DNA from: Pseudomonadota bacterium
GTDB lineage: Bacteria > Pseudomonadota > Gammaproteobacteria > Acidiferrobacterales > Acidiferrobacteraceae
Direction of reading: 5' to 3'
NCBI GenBank assembly: GCA_021841585.1
Contig: JAKBUS010000010.1
Span: 1 to 51,987, forward strand
Length of the DNA: 51,987 nt
Both the position numbers and the translations under genes were made by a program. This document shows positions 24,227-34,265 of the stretch, piece after piece. The notes under the pieces were generated by a model that was given only the letters and a program-made list of their open reading frames with translations, was not told the origin of the DNA and ran no database searches. Numbering within the stretch: the first letter of the stretch is position 1; each line of letters opens with the position of its first letter.

Positions 24227-27200
24227 GGTCCCTTGACGTAATAGGTAAGACGCGTCCCCTGATCGATCTCGTGGGCAAATAGCTTCTGCATGAGCAGTAC
24301 CGCCGCGCCCGCGATCGGACCGCCCAGGAGACCGGTGGCGAGCGTGACATTGTTCTGGATATGCGGCTGCACCCGCACCTGCAGATCGAAGGTCTTGGCG
24401 ACAAGGTCGGTCTGGCCGGACACGACCACATTGGCCGACGTCCCCTCGATATCAATGCCGCGGGTCTTGGCCACGCCGCTCTTGGCGATCAGATTGCCAT
24501 CGATGCGACTAAAGGCAAACCCGCGCCCGAAGATGCTGCTGAAATCCAGAGTCAGGTAATGGACAATGGAGTCCACATTGAAGATCCCAAGCAGCTTGCC
24601 GGCCCCTTGCTGCACCTTGACAAAACGGCCATTACGCGCGAGAAAATGGATGTTGGCCTTGAGCGCTTGCACGGCGAAGGCGGCCGGGCTCCCGGGCCAG
24701 CTCAAGGTCCCGTGCGCGGTCAGGGTCCCGCCCGCGACCTGATGGGGCAGTCCCCAGGCGATCATCGTATGTCCTAGATCCTGGCTGTCGAAGGCGAGCG
24801 TGAACGAGGACTCGGGGAGGCCGCCATGCACGGCCCATTGTCCGAATCCGCTCAAGCTCGCATGCGCTCGCACGAGCCCGATGTGCGCAAAGCGAAAGCC
24901 GTGCGCATACGGCGCGCCGTCGATCACGGCGCGGCCGATGTAGTGGCGGCCCACGGTGAGGCTGTTGGCGGTAAAACGGATCGTCGGCAGGTGCTGCGGA
25001 TCGCGGATGGAAGGCCCGCGGCCCGCGGCGGCCGCTTTGTGGGACGGCGCCGGTATGGTCAGGTGCTCGAGCTGCAACACGACGACCGGCCGCGGCCGCG
25101 TATCCCAAATCACCGTCCCGGCGATATCGGGCCCCTCGAGCGCGCCCGTCCACCGCGGGCCTTGGCGCCGGGATCGCGCATGGACGGTCCCAAACAAACG
25201 ACCGGCCCATGCCAATGACCCGACATAGGCCGTGAAGGCACGCGGCCTGACGAACGAGCGCATGGCCGCCTTGGGATGTGTCTGCGCGAGGGTGTCAGCG
25301 AACGCAAGCCACGGCGCGACCGCGAGATAGCCGCTGCGCACACCGATTGCAAGCCCCCGGCCGACCGTCTTGGGGGCCACTGCCGACCCGATCCCGACCC
25401 ATAGACCCCGGTGACCGCCGCTCGGACTGGCATACGCCATGGTCAGGTGGCGCGCCACGCCCCCGCTTGCGAATAGCCCGCGCCGGCCGCTTACCAGCGT
25501 GAAATGCGCCACCGCCGGGACCCCGAGGGCCTTGCCCGCCGGGTAGGGTAGTTGCAGGGCCAACTGGCGCAGATGGGCGGTGACCTGCGCGCGCAGGCGC
25601 CGCCCCTCCCTCACGCGCAGATGCCAGGTCATGGCACCATGGACGTAGCGCCGGACGGGGCCCGCCAGGGCCTTCAGGTGCGCGGCATCGACGAGGCCCG
25701 TGGCCTGCCCCTGTATCCCGCCGTGGCGGCGGGGGGCCAAGGCGAGCGTGAAGGGACCCCCGAGCAGGCGGCCGGAGAGCTGTGCGTGCTCGGGGCCGGC
25801 GTCATTGAACGTGGCCCAACCGGTGAGTGCCCGCCAGTGCAGGACCTTCGATCCCAGCGGATAGTGCAGGGTCGCGTTCGTGAGATCGACACGCCCATGG
25901 AGAAGCGGCCCCTGGCGGCGCGAGAAGGGGATATTGAGAGCGAGCGTGAGATGCGCGCCCCCGGCAGCCGAGATGGTGGTGGGGAGCACGGAACGCAGCC
26001 CGGGGCGGACATGCGGCAGGACGACACGGAGCAGGTCACCCAGGTCGCCTTGCGCATGCACGCGCACGGTGGCTATGCCGGTCGGCGTTCCGAGCGGACC
26101 GGCCTGCACCGTAAGGCGCGGTACCGCGACCCCGCCGAGGACCCCTGATCCCTGCACGGAAAGCTGGGCATCATGGTCGGTCACGGTCACCGCCAGATCG
26201 CGCGCGCTAGGCCACCGGGGCAGAAAACGGTAACGGCCATGCTTGACGTGCAACGTGGCCTTAAACACGCCGCCGCCGTTGCGGAACGGAAAGCCCTTGA
26301 GCGGCCCCTTAAACATGATTTGGCCGTCCGTTACGACACCGCCGCGTAGGGTGCGCGTCAGCCACTGGCGCAGATGACCGCGCAAGGTTCGCGGATACAG
26401 ATCCTTCAGGGCGGCAATGCGGACATTATGCAAGGCCGCCCCAAGCAGCAGGACCCCGCCCTGACCCGCCTCCCGCGCGCCGCTCGCCGCGGCATCAACG
26501 GTCCCGGCATCCGACATAAGGTGCAGGGCGGAAAGGTCCCATGACAGGCCCTGCGGGCTTTTGTGCCAGGAGAGCTCCGCGGTCAGGGCCTGAACGGCGA
26601 GCGGGCCGGGCACCGAGGCTGGTCCGCGAACGGGGCCGTGCAGGCCGCTTATCACGATACGCCCGGAATCCGTGCTGGCGACAAGCCTGCCCGCGGCATG
26701 CGCAAAGAACGGCCCGGACCGGGCGCGTCCCAGACCAAGGCCCGAGAAGCGCGCACGCACATGATAGTGCCAGCGCGCGCCCAGGCGCAGATGCAGGTGC
26801 GTGAGGGTGCCCTTGGGGTGCAAGGCCAGCCACGAGGTCACCTTCGGGTTCGGTGCGCGCAGGCGCGAGGCCACATAGGCGAGCTGAGTGAGGCGCAGGC
26901 GCTCGGTATTCACATCCCACGAGGGGCCTCGGCGCGCGACATAGACGCTGTTCGTGCGCGAACGCACCCCGGCGACCGACGAAAGCAGGTCGGCCGCGTA
27001 AAAGCGGAAACCCTGCTGGCCGATCTTCAGGCTGAAGCGGCCGGAGAGGTCCGCGATCGCCAGCGCGCGAGTGAAACGATTCGCGGGCACGAAGGCCTGT
27101 ACCAGCGCCACATCGCCACCCGCAAATCCGAGATGGCCACGATCCCAGGTGGTCCACAGCTGTCCGCCGACGGTACCCGCCAGGGGACGCAGCCAACGCC

Positions 27201-27942
27201 GCCCGGTCAGGGCCGCGGCGGCGTGCAAATCGAGGGCCGTGGCATGCACGCCGAGCGCGCCGCGGAAATGCGCCGGTGAAAACCCATGACCCGAAAACTG
27301 AACGGTCACCCGGCACCGGCCGCATACCCCCGGGACCGTGGCCACGCCGGTCAAGGTATGATTCTTGATGCCCGCAGCCCAGCTCGCGTCGAGCCCTTGG
27401 AACGAGACGATGCGCCGCGCGGACATGGCCACGGTGACCTGCCCGCCGTGCAGGCTCATGGCATGCATCGCCCCAAGGAATCGGCGCCAATCGAAGGGCC
27501 GCCCCGCATGGTGGACGAGTCCCACGACATGCATGCCGTGCGCGGTCTTGCGGAGATTGAGACGCGCGCCGTCGATGCCAATGAATGCCGGCCACAGGCG
27601 CGCACGCGCCAACGCCAGCCACGACAGATCGACGCGCACGGCGCGCAGCGCCACGGCCGGGCCTGCCCGGCCCATGACCGTGACGCCCCGCAGCACGATA
27701 CCCGGCCGCCAGCTGACCCGCGCCGCGACCGCGCCCACGCGCACCGGCGCGCCTAGGGCATGCGTCAGGGCCGCCTCGATTGCCGGCTTTTCGGTCCGCA
27801 GGAGCGGGGTGAGCCACAACGGGCTCGTAGCGAGCGCCACGGCGAGCACCGCCAGTAGCGCACCCATGGTTGCGAGGGCATAACGCGCGCCGCGGCTTCG
27901 GTTATGCCAGAAGGTATATGCCCGCCGCCTGAGCCCTACCAT
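24184..27942 (-). CDS. yhdP: YhdP-like AsmA/DUF3971 domain protein
   Basis: The 1252-residue protein has a single N-terminal membrane anchor (about 22-45, ATMGALLAVLAVALATSPLWLTPLL), then PAIEAALTHALGAPVRVGAV, the AsmA-type opening. A very long beta-rich periplasmic part ends VQPHIQNNVTLATGLLGGPIAG and a short C-terminal helix. It belongs with the bridge-like proteins (YhdP, TamB, YdbH) that carry phospholipids to the outer membrane. It has many His and Arg residues. Position between rng and tldD matches E. coli yhdP. Confidence 0.9.
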   Translation of the reverse strand: MVGLRRRAYTFWHNRSRGARYALATMGALLAVLAVALATSPLWLTPLLRTEKPAIEAALTHALGAPVRVGAVAARVSWRPGIVLRGVTVMGRAGPAVALRAVRVDLSWLALARARLWPAFIGIDGARLNLRKTAHGMHVVGLVHHAGRPFDWRRFLGAMHAMSLHGGQVTVAMSARRIVSFQGLDASWAAGIKNHTLTGVATVPGVCGRCRVTVQFSGHGFSPAHFRGALGVHATALDLHAAAALTGRRWLRPLAGTVGGQLWTTWDRGHLGFAGGDVALVQAFVPANRFTRALAIADLSGRFSLKIGQQGFRFYAADLLSSVAGVRSRTNSVYVARRGPSWDVNTERLRLTQLAYVASRLRAPNPKVTSWLALHPKGTLTHLHLRLGARWHYHVRARFSGLGLGRARSGPFFAHAAGRLVASTDSGRIVISGLHGPVRGPASVPGPLAVQALTAELSWHKSPQGLSWDLSALHLMSDAGTVDAAASGAREAGQGGVLLLGAALHNVRIAALKDLYPRTLRGHLRQWLTRTLRGGVVTDGQIMFKGPLKGFPFRNGGGVFKATLHVKHGRYRFLPRWPSARDLAVTVTDHDAQLSVQGSGVLGGVAVPRLTVQAGPLGTPTGIATVRVHAQGDLGDLLRVVLPHVRPGLRSVLPTTISAAGGAHLTLALNIPFSRRQGPLLHGRVDLTNATLHYPLGSKVLHWRALTGWATFNDAGPEHAQLSGRLLGGPFTLALAPRRHGGIQGQATGLVDAAHLKALAGPVRRYVHGAMTWHLRVREGRRLRAQVTAHLRQLALQLPYPAGKALGVPAVAHFTLVSGRRGLFASGGVARHLTMAYASPSGGHRGLWVGIGSAVAPKTVGRGLAIGVRSGYLAVAPWLAFADTLAQTHPKAAMRSFVRPRAFTAYVGSLAWAGRLFGTVHARSRRQGPRWTGALEGPDIAGTVIWDTRPRPVVVLQLEHLTIPAPSHKAAAAGRGPSIRDPQHLPTIRFTANSLTVGRHYIGRAVIDGAPYAHGFRFAHIGLVRAHASLSGFGQWAVHGGLPESSFTLAFDSQDLGHTMIAWGLPHQVAGGTLTAHGTLSWPGSPAAFAVQALKANIHFLARNGRFVKVQQGAGKLLGIFNVDSIVHYLTLDFSSIFGRGFAFSRIDGNLIAKSGVAKTRGIDIEGTSANVVVSGQTDLVAKTFDLQVRVQPHIQNNVTLATGLLGGPIAGAAVLLMQKLFAHEIDQGTRLTYYVKGPWSKPSVQEKADKD

Positions 27943-27999
27943 GAAATCACCAACCCAGATTCCTCTCGAGGGCGTCGTCTGTGCATCGCCATCCGCGAC

Positions 28000-29427
28000 T
28001 CAAGTCAGGACGACCTCATACTCCTCTTGATTGTAAAGCGGCTCGACCTGGAGATGAATGGGCTTGCCGATGAACTCCTGCAAGCGCGCCAGGCTCTGCG
28101 CCTGATCGTCTGAAAGCCGATCGACGACCACCTGCGAGGCAACCACCAGGTATTGGTCCGTGCCGAATTGCCGGGCCTCGCGCAGGATCTCCCGGAAGAT
28201 CTCGTAGGTCACGGTCTCGGGGGTCTTCAATACGCCACGCCCCTTGCACGCAGGACAGGTCTCGCACAACAGGTGCTCGAGGCTCTCGCGGGTGCGCTTG
28301 CGCGTGATCTCCACGAGGCCCAAGGCCGACATGTCGGCGATCGAGGCCTTGACGCGGTCGCGGGCCAACGCCCGCTCGAGGGCGCGCAAGACCTGGCGCT
28401 TGTGATCGGGATCCCCCATGTCGATGAAATCCACGATGATCATGCCCCCGAGATTGCGCAATCGCAGCTGGCGGGCGATGGCGTGCGCGGCCTCGAGGTT
28501 GGTCTTGAAAATGGTCTCGGCGAGATTGCGATGCCCGACATAGGTGCCGGTGTTCACGTCCACCGTGGTCATGGCCTCAGTCTGGTCGATGACGAGATAG
28601 CCTCCGGACTTCAACGCCACCCGCCGATCCAGGGCGCGCTTGATCTCGTCTTCCACGGAATAGAGGTCGAAGATCGGGCGCTCGCCCGGGTAATACTCGA
28701 TGCGCGGGGCCACGTCGGGCACGAATTCCAGGGCAAACTCCTGGGCCTTGGTATACATCTCGCGCGAATCGATGCGCACCTTCTCGATATTGTCGCGCAC
28801 GAGATCGCGCATGGCGCGCAGCACGAGCGACAGGTCCTCGTGGACCAGGCCGCGCCGGTCGGGCTCGCGCACATGCTCGGACACACGCGCCCAGAGCTTA
28901 CGCAGGTAGAGGATGTCGCGCTTCAACTCCTCCTCGCTCACCTGCTCGGCCATGGTCCGCAGGATGAAGCCCCCGGGCTCATCGCCCATGGCCGAGCGCA
29001 CCGCCGCGCGCAACCGCTCGCGCTCCTCCTCGTTGTCGATCTTTTGGGAGATGCCGATATGATCGCTGGTCGGCATGTATACGACGTAGCGGGCGGGCAG
29101 GCTGATCTGGGTCGTGAGCCGCGCACCCTTGGTCCCGATCGGGTCCTTGACGACCTGCACGGTCAGGTCCTGACCCTCGATAAGCATGGGGGCACCGTTG
29201 CCGGACTTCATCTCCGCGGTCTGCAAAAACGCCGTGCGCTCGAGCCCGATATCGACGAATGCCGCCTGCATGCCCGGGAGGAAGCGCGATACCCGGCCCT
29301 TGTAGATATTGCCGACCAGACCGCGGTGACTAGCGCGCTCGATATGGACCTCCTGCAACACCCCATTCTCGACGACCGCGACACGGGTCTCCTGGGGCGT
29401 CACATTGATCAGGATCTCCTCGCTCAC
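28000..29427 (-). CDS. rng: Ribonuclease G
   Basis: The 475-residue protein of the RNase E/G family matures 16S rRNA 5' ends. The start is GTG 29427, overlapping the maf stop. The N terminus (SEEILINVTPQETRVAVVENG) is followed by an S1-like segment with GNIYKGRVSRFLPGMQAAFVDIG. The catalytic Asp residues are in VDVNTG and IIVDFIDMGD, and the zinc-link cysteines in CETCPACKGRG. There is no long C-terminal scaffold, which argues for RNase G rather than E. Confidence 0.96.
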   Translation of the reverse strand: MSEEILINVTPQETRVAVVENGVLQEVHIERASHRGLVGNIYKGRVSRFLPGMQAAFVDIGLERTAFLQTAEMKSGNGAPMLIEGQDLTVQVVKDPIGTKGARLTTQISLPARYVVYMPTSDHIGISQKIDNEEERERLRAAVRSAMGDEPGGFILRTMAEQVSEEELKRDILYLRKLWARVSEHVREPDRRGLVHEDLSLVLRAMRDLVRDNIEKVRIDSREMYTKAQEFALEFVPDVAPRIEYYPGERPIFDLYSVEDEIKRALDRRVALKSGGYLVIDQTEAMTTVDVNTGTYVGHRNLAETIFKTNLEAAHAIARQLRLRNLGGMIIVDFIDMGDPDHKRQVLRALERALARDRVKASIADMSALGLVEITRKRTRESLEHLLCETCPACKGRGVLKTPETVTYEIFREILREARQFGTDQYLVVASQVVVDRLSDDQAQSLARLQEFIGKPIHLQVEPLYNQEEYEVVLT

Positions 29428-29993
29428 AAAAGGCCCTCGGCCGCCAGCAACTGGCCGCATTCGTATAATGGCAGACCGACGACCCCTGAATAGCTCCCCA
29501 CGAGACGCGTGACAAATAGCGCCGCGCGCCCCTGGATGGCATAGCCCCCGGCCTTGCCGATCGGCTCCCCGGTCGCGCAATAGGCCTCGATCTCGGATTC
29601 GCGAAGCGTTTTGAAGGTCACGTCGCTACGCGCCACCGCCTCGTGATGCCCTGGGCCCAGCAGGCATAGGGCGGTATAAACGGTATGCTCGGCCCCCGAC
29701 AGGCGGCGCAGGGCCGCGCGGGCCGCCGGGGCGTCGGCGGGCTTATGCAGGATCACGTCCTCGTGCACGACGATGGTGTCGGCGCCCAGCACCGGCGCGC
29801 TGGCGAGCCCCCGGCGGTCGCGCTCGCGTACCCCGGCGGCGGCCTTTTCGTGGGCCATCCGTTGCACATAGGCAAGCGGCGCCTCGCCCGCTTGCGGCGT
29901 CTCGTCGATTGCCGGCGCAAGCGTCACGAACGCCATCGCGATCTGCTTCAAGAGCTCCTGCCGGCGTTCCGAGGCCGAGGCCAGATAAATCAA
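29424..29993 (-). CDS. maf: Maf family nucleotide pyrophosphatase
   Basis: The 189-residue protein has the N-terminal YLASASERRQELLKQI, DETPQAGEAPLAYVQRMAHEKA, VLGADTIVVHEDVILHKP and QGRAALFVTRLVGSYSGVVGLPL, all Maf motifs. The family hydrolyses modified dNTPs/UTP and limits their use; the YhdE subgroup prefers dTTP/UTP. ATG overlaps the end of rlmH and its stop overlaps rng, in the order maf-rng-yhdP seen in E. coli, though mreBCD are not beside it here. Confidence 0.95.
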   Translation of the reverse strand: MIYLASASERRQELLKQIAMAFVTLAPAIDETPQAGEAPLAYVQRMAHEKAAAGVRERDRRGLASAPVLGADTIVVHEDVILHKPADAPAARAALRRLSGAEHTVYTALCLLGPGHHEAVARSDVTFKTLRESEIEAYCATGEPIGKAGGYAIQGRAALFVTRLVGSYSGVVGLPLYECGQLLAAEGLL

Positions 29994-30460
29994 GACGACC
30001 CCCTATGATAAGGCTGCCCGCTCAGGGTGCTGTAGGCGCGGTACAGCTGTTCGGCCAGCATGACCCGCACCAGGGCGTGCGGAAACACGAGCGGCGACAG
30101 TGACCAGCGGTCGCAGGCCGCCTCGAGACAGGCATCCGCCAGCCCCTCCGCGCCCCCGATCAGAAAGGCGAGCGGCCGGCCCGCGGCAAGCCACGTCTCG
30201 AGGTCGCGGGCCAACGCCTCGCTCGTGCGCATGCGCCCCGCGACATCGAGCGCCACGAACAGGGCATGGCGCGGCGCGGCGCCAAGAAGCCGCTCGCCCT
30301 CCTCGCGCCTGAGCCTATCCCGGTCACCCCCGCGCGTCCATCGCGCCGACGCGATCTCGGTCAGCTCCAGGCGGTAGGGGCCAGGCAGGCGACGGGCGTA
30401 GTCCACGAATCCGGCCTGCACCCACGCGGGCACCCGCGTACCGACCGCCAGCAGACGCAT
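29990..30460 (-). CDS. rlmH: 23S rRNA pseudouridine-1915 N3-methyltransferase
   Basis: The 156-residue SPOUT methyltransferase ends with the knot motifs LAFLIGGAEGL, WSLSPLVFPHALVRVMLAEQLYRAYSTLSGQPYHR. It methylates pseudouridine 1915 in helix 69 of 70S ribosomes. I begin at ATG 30460 (MRLLAVGTRVP); an in-frame GTG two codons earlier is unlikely. It sits 9 bases after rsfS, the conserved order. Confidence 0.96.
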   Translation of the reverse strand: MRLLAVGTRVPAWVQAGFVDYARRLPGPYRLELTEIASARWTRGGDRDRLRREEGERLLGAAPRHALFVALDVAGRMRTSEALARDLETWLAAGRPLAFLIGGAEGLADACLEAACDRWSLSPLVFPHALVRVMLAEQLYRAYSTLSGQPYHRGSS

Positions 30461-30469
30461 GGCCACCGG

Positions 30470-30829
30470 TCAACGCCGCGGAGCACGCTCGCGCCGGCCA
30501 TCCTCCCGCGCCCCGAATTCCTCGGACCAGAGCTTCTCCAGGGCGTAGAACGCCCGGGTCTTCGGATGCATGACATGCGTGATGACATCCGCGCAGTCGA
30601 CGAGTACCCATTCGCCGTCGCCCAGCCCCTCGACGCCCTGCGGCTTGTAGCCGGCCTCGCGCAGCGCATCGTCGACCTTGCGGCCGATCGACGTCACATG
30701 GCGAGTGGATGTTCCACTGGCGACGATCATGGTGTCCGTGATGTCGGTCAAGGACCGCACATCGAGGACCACGATATCGTCGGCCTTGGCCTGTTCCAGC
30801 GCCTCTAGTACCCGCTCAACCTTCGTCAT
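30470..30829 (-). CDS. rsfS: Ribosomal silencing factor RsfS
   Basis: The 119-residue protein binds uL14 and blocks subunit joining under starvation. It has [45 protein letters not shown] and GEWVLVDCADVITHVMHPKTRAFYALEKLW, the full family profile. The start ATG 30829 lies inside the end of nadD (14-base overlap). The Arg-rich C-terminal tail is not conserved. Confidence 0.96.
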   Translation of the reverse strand: MTKVERVLEALEQAKADDIVVLDVRSLTDITDTMIVASGTSTRHVTSIGRKVDDALREAGYKPQGVEGLGDGEWVLVDCADVITHVMHPKTRAFYALEKLWSEEFGAREDGRRERAPRR

Positions 30830-31481
30830 GATGCGATGATCTCCGATACAGTCCATGGGCCTCAATATAGGCCGGTACCCCGGGCGGCAGCCACGCCTCG
30901 GGGGCAATGCCGTCGGCCAGCGCCTGGCGCAGGGCGGTGGCGGATTCCGGGCGCGCGCTGGCGGTAAACCGCAAGGCCCGGCCGTGATCGGCGTCCAGCA
31001 GATCCGCCCCGCGGCTTACGAGCCGTGGCCGGACCCACTCCGGAAGCCTGTCGTCGAAACCCGGGCGGCTCACGATGATGATGTGGGCAAGACCCAGGAT
31101 GCGCCGCCAGCGATGCCAGGCCGGCAGACCGATGAAGGCGTCCGCCCCGAGGATCAGGGTCAATGGCCGGCCATGGCGGGCACGCAGGACGGCGAGCGTA
31201 TCGACCATGTAGGAAGGCCCTTCGCGCTCGTACTCGGTCTCGTCGATGCCAAAGCGGGGGTCGTCGGCCAGCGCCAGGCGCAGCATCGCCAGCCGATGGC
31301 GGGCGTCGGCGAACGGCGCGGGCCTGTGCGGCGGACGGGCGGCGGGGACGAACACGATGCGCGACAGCGGTAACTCGCGCATGAGGGCGTCGGCGACCGC
31401 GACATGTCCGCGGTGCACCGGATCGAAGGTCCCGCCGAAAACCCCCACGAGCGCTCGGCTATCGGCGGATATGCCCGTCAC
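30816..31481 (-). CDS. nadD: Nicotinate-nucleotide adenylyltransferase
   Basis: It forms nicotinate adenine dinucleotide in NAD synthesis. [18 protein letters not shown] is the nucleotidyltransferase signature, [21 protein letters not shown] follows, and the late [12 protein letters not shown] replaces the usual I-S-S-T-x-I-R. The start is uncertain: GTG 31481 gives 221 residues, overlapping proA by 23 bases, while GTG 31448 would start right at [10 protein letters not shown]. Neither has a strong ribosome site, so coupling to proA is likely. Confidence 0.93.
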   Translation of the reverse strand: MTGISADSRALVGVFGGTFDPVHRGHVAVADALMRELPLSRIVFVPAARPPHRPAPFADARHRLAMLRLALADDPRFGIDETEYEREGPSYMVDTLAVLRARHGRPLTLILGADAFIGLPAWHRWRRILGLAHIIIVSRPGFDDRLPEWVRPRLVSRGADLLDADHGRALRFTASARPESATALRQALADGIAPEAWLPPGVPAYIEAHGLYRRSSHHDEG

Positions 31482-32718
31482 CCCAAACCACGAACTTCTG
31501 GGACGTGAGACCCTCGAGTCCGACCGGGCCGCGCGCATGGAGCTTGTCGGTGCTGATACCGATCTCCGCCCCCAGGCCATACTCGAAGCCATCGGCAAAG
31601 CGCGTCGAGGCATTGACCATCACCGAGCTCGAGTCCACCTCGCGCATGAAACGCTGGGCGTGCGTCCAGTTCTCGGTCACGATGGCGTCGGTATGATGAG
31701 AACCATAGCGGCCGATATGGGCAATCGCCTCGTCCACATCGGCCACCACCCGGATCGCGAGGATCGGCGCCAGATACTCGGTCTCCCAATCCTCCTCGGT
31801 GGCCGACACCATGTCTGCCACCCGGTCGCGGGTCTTGGGACAACCGCGCAACTCGACCCCGTGCTCGCGATAGGCGCGGGCAAGCGGCGCCAGCAGCTCG
31901 TCTGCGCGGCGCTCGGCGATCAGCAAGGTCTCCATGGTATTGCACGTCCCATAGCGCTGGGTCTTGGCGTTCACCGCCACCGCCAGCGCCTTGGCGGCGT
32001 CGGCGTCATCGTCGATATAGACATGACATACCCCGTGCAGGTGTTTCAACACCGGCATGCGCGCCTCGCGGGCGACAAGCTCGACCAGCCCCTTGCCGCC
32101 GCGCGGAATGACGAGGTCGACCGCGCCCTCCATATGCAAAAGGTGCGTCACGGCCGCCCGGTCGGTAGTCTCTACGAGCCCCAGGGCCCCTGGCGGAAGG
32201 CCGGCCGCGGCCAAGCCCTCGCGCACATGGCGGCCAATGATGGCATTGGAATGCATGGCCTCGGAGCCCCCGCGCAGGATGACCGCGTTGCCGGACTTGA
32301 GGCACAGCCCGGCGGCATCGGCGGTCACATTGGGCCGCGATTCGTAGATAATGCCGATCACGCCAAGCGGCACGCGCATGCGTCCCACTTGAATACCCGA
32401 GGGCTGCATCGCAAGCCCGGTGATCTCGCCTACCGGATCCGGAAGGGCCGCGATCGCCAATAGCCCCTGGACCATTTGCTCGATGCGCTCCGGGGTGAGC
32501 GTGAGACGGTCGACGAGCGCCGCATCGAGACCGGCTCCACGCGCGGCTGCCACGTCGCGTTCGTTGGCCGCGCGGATCTCGGCGGCATGCGCCCGCATGC
32601 TGTCGGCGGCCACGCAAAGCGCCTTGTTCTTGGCCCCCGTCGACGCGCGCGCCATGGCCGGCGCGGCCTCGCGTGCCGCCCGCCCGAGCGCATCCATATA
32701 AGTCACGATATCCGTCAT
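31459..32718 (-). CDS. proA: Gamma-glutamyl phosphate reductase
   Basis: The 419-residue proline biosynthesis enzyme has [44 protein letters not shown] and [12 protein letters not shown]. The catalytic Cys is in [14 protein letters not shown], and [31 protein letters not shown] is near the end. A purine-rich ribosome site precedes ATG 32718, and holA ends 4 bases upstream. proB is not adjacent. proA between holA and nadD is also seen in several non-enteric proteobacteria. Confidence 0.97.
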   Translation of the reverse strand: MTDIVTYMDALGRAAREAAPAMARASTGAKNKALCVAADSMRAHAAEIRAANERDVAAARGAGLDAALVDRLTLTPERIEQMVQGLLAIAALPDPVGEITGLAMQPSGIQVGRMRVPLGVIGIIYESRPNVTADAAGLCLKSGNAVILRGGSEAMHSNAIIGRHVREGLAAAGLPPGALGLVETTDRAAVTHLLHMEGAVDLVIPRGGKGLVELVAREARMPVLKHLHGVCHVYIDDDADAAKALAVAVNAKTQRYGTCNTMETLLIAERRADELLAPLARAYREHGVELRGCPKTRDRVADMVSATEEDWETEYLAPILAIRVVADVDEAIAHIGRYGSHHTDAIVTENWTHAQRFMREVDSSSVMVNASTRFADGFEYGLGAEIGISTDKLHARGPVGLEGLTSQKFVVWGDGHIRR

Positions 32719-32722
32719 TACT

Positions 32723-33721
32723 CTACCCCACCCCGCCTTGCATACCCGCAAGCCCCAGGGCCACGCGCTCTATCAAGACCCATGCGTCCCCGTCCGAGCG
32801 TCCCTTGTTGGCACGGTCGAGCTCGGTGCACGCCTGGAGCAAATCGCGCAGACGCGACGCCGAAAGCCGCCGCAGGGCCGCGAGCAGCAACGCCTGACGC
32901 GCCGCCCATACCCGCTCGCTCCGGAAGAGCTCGGCGAGCGGCGCCTTGCGGGCCTGCCGGGAGGCCATGCGGCCGAGCAGACGCACCTCGCGCGCCAGCG
33001 CCCATGATACCAGTATCGGATCGCGGGCCTCCATGCGCAAGCGATTGGCGTAGCGGTGGGTGGCGGCCAGATCGCCCTTCAGGGCGGCATCGGTCACCGC
33101 GAATACATCGAATCGCGCCTCATCGCCCATGATCGCCGCCAGGGCCTCGACACCCGGGTGCGGCTCGGACCGCAGGCGCGCGACGGCATCAGCCGCGGCC
33201 CCCATGTTGCCCTCCGTGAAATAACTGATGCGCCGCGCGAGCTCTTCATCCACGATCCCGGCGTCCGCTAGCCGCTCACGCACCCAAGCCAATAGCGGCT
33301 CACCCGTCAATGGGGTGGCCATCACCACATGGCCCTCACGCGCCACGGCCTCGACCCACGCGGCCTTCTGCGCGGCCCGGTCGAGCGCGCCGGTCACCAC
33401 CAGCAAAATGGCGTCCGGGGCGATCAACGGCAGGCACGCGGGCAACTCGCGGCCCAGACCCTCGCGCGCCTCGCGGGCGCGCAGCTCATAGAGGCTGCGC
33501 GCAGCAAACAGCGAGGGCGAGGCCAGGGCCTCGCGAAACTGCGCCCACGAAAACCCGCTTTCGAGAAAGAAACGCTGACGTTCGCCGACCCCGGCGGTGA
33601 TGGCCGCCTCGACGATGCGCGTTACGGCCTCCTCCACCAGGAATGGCTCGTCCCCGCATACGAGGTAGACGCGACGCAGATCACGCAGCCGCGCGGCCAG
33701 ATCCTCGGCTTTAAGGAGCAT
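32723..33721 (-). CDS. holA: DNA polymerase III delta subunit
   Basis: The 332-residue clamp-loader subunit has [32 protein letters not shown] and [25 protein letters not shown]. The clamp-opening and AAA-like lid regions follow, then a C-terminal collar helix set with [17 protein letters not shown] use ATG 33721, which overlaps the lptE stop; a TTG six codons upstream is possible. Gene order leuS-lptE-holA-nadD is as in E. coli. Confidence 0.95.
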   Translation of the reverse strand: MLLKAEDLAARLRDLRRVYLVCGDEPFLVEEAVTRIVEAAITAGVGERQRFFLESGFSWAQFREALASPSLFAARSLYELRAREAREGLGRELPACLPLIAPDAILLVVTGALDRAAQKAAWVEAVAREGHVVMATPLTGEPLLAWVRERLADAGIVDEELARRISYFTEGNMGAAADAVARLRSEPHPGVEALAAIMGDEARFDVFAVTDAALKGDLAATHRYANRLRMEARDPILVSWALAREVRLLGRMASRQARKAPLAELFRSERVWAARQALLLAALRRLSASRLRDLLQACTELDRANKGRSDGDAWVLIERVALGLAGMQGGVG

Positions 33722-34265
33722 GGGATTTGTGATGCGCAAGGGCGGCCGGCGGCGACTTCTGGGCCGGCGGCCCTTTATAGGAGACCAGCGCCCAAACGAT
33801 CTGACGAGCGGCGGATGCGCGCATGCGCCGCTCGAGATAGCTCTGTTCGCGGGCCATCGCCAGCAGGTTCTCGGGATTGAAGCTGTACTCGCGCTGCACG
33901 CGCACCGTGCGCGGCGCCATGAGGAGCCTCCCGCGAGGCCCCACGAGGCTGAAGGTCACGGCATAATCGAGGAGGTAGGCGCTCGCCCCCCCGTTGCTGT
34001 TCAGGGTCACGATCACCGGGTTCATCGTCTCGCCGCCCAGGACCACCGTCGGGGCCTTGCGGTGGTCGACGATCCGCACCCCGCGGCCTTCCAGGGCGTG
34101 ACGCACGACAAGCACGAGCCCGGGATATTTGAGGCCGCTTGAGGGCATGCGCACGCGCAGCACCGATAGCGAGGCCGGCAACGCGAATTCTCGGGCGCCA
34201 CGCAGGTGAAAACCACAGCCCGCGAGGAGCAACGCCGCAATCCCCGCGGCCGCAAGGCGCCTCAT
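33711..34265 (-). CDS. lptE: LPS-assembly lipoprotein LptE
   Basis: The 184-residue outer-membrane lipoprotein plugs the LptD barrel. It has a signal peptide with a lipobox LLLAGC (Cys about residue 17), then [21 protein letters not shown] and a beta-rich domain. The C-terminal tail is rich in His, Ala and Pro and is not conserved. ATG overlaps the leuS stop (ATGA). It completes, with lptA/B/C at 9-11 kb, four of seven Lpt proteins in this window. Confidence 0.92.
   Translation of the reverse strand: MRRLAAAGIAALLLAGCGFHLRGAREFALPASLSVLRVRMPSSGLKYPGLVLVVRHALEGRGVRIVDHRKAPTVVLGGETMNPVIVTLNSNGGASAYLLDYAVTFSLVGPRGRLLMAPRTVRVQREYSFNPENLLAMAREQSYLERRMRASAARQIVWALVSYKGPPAQKSPPAALAHHKSHAP

Noticed and set aside
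28153-29493. Long plus-strand frame opposite rng
   Set aside because: Shadow of the RNase G gene.
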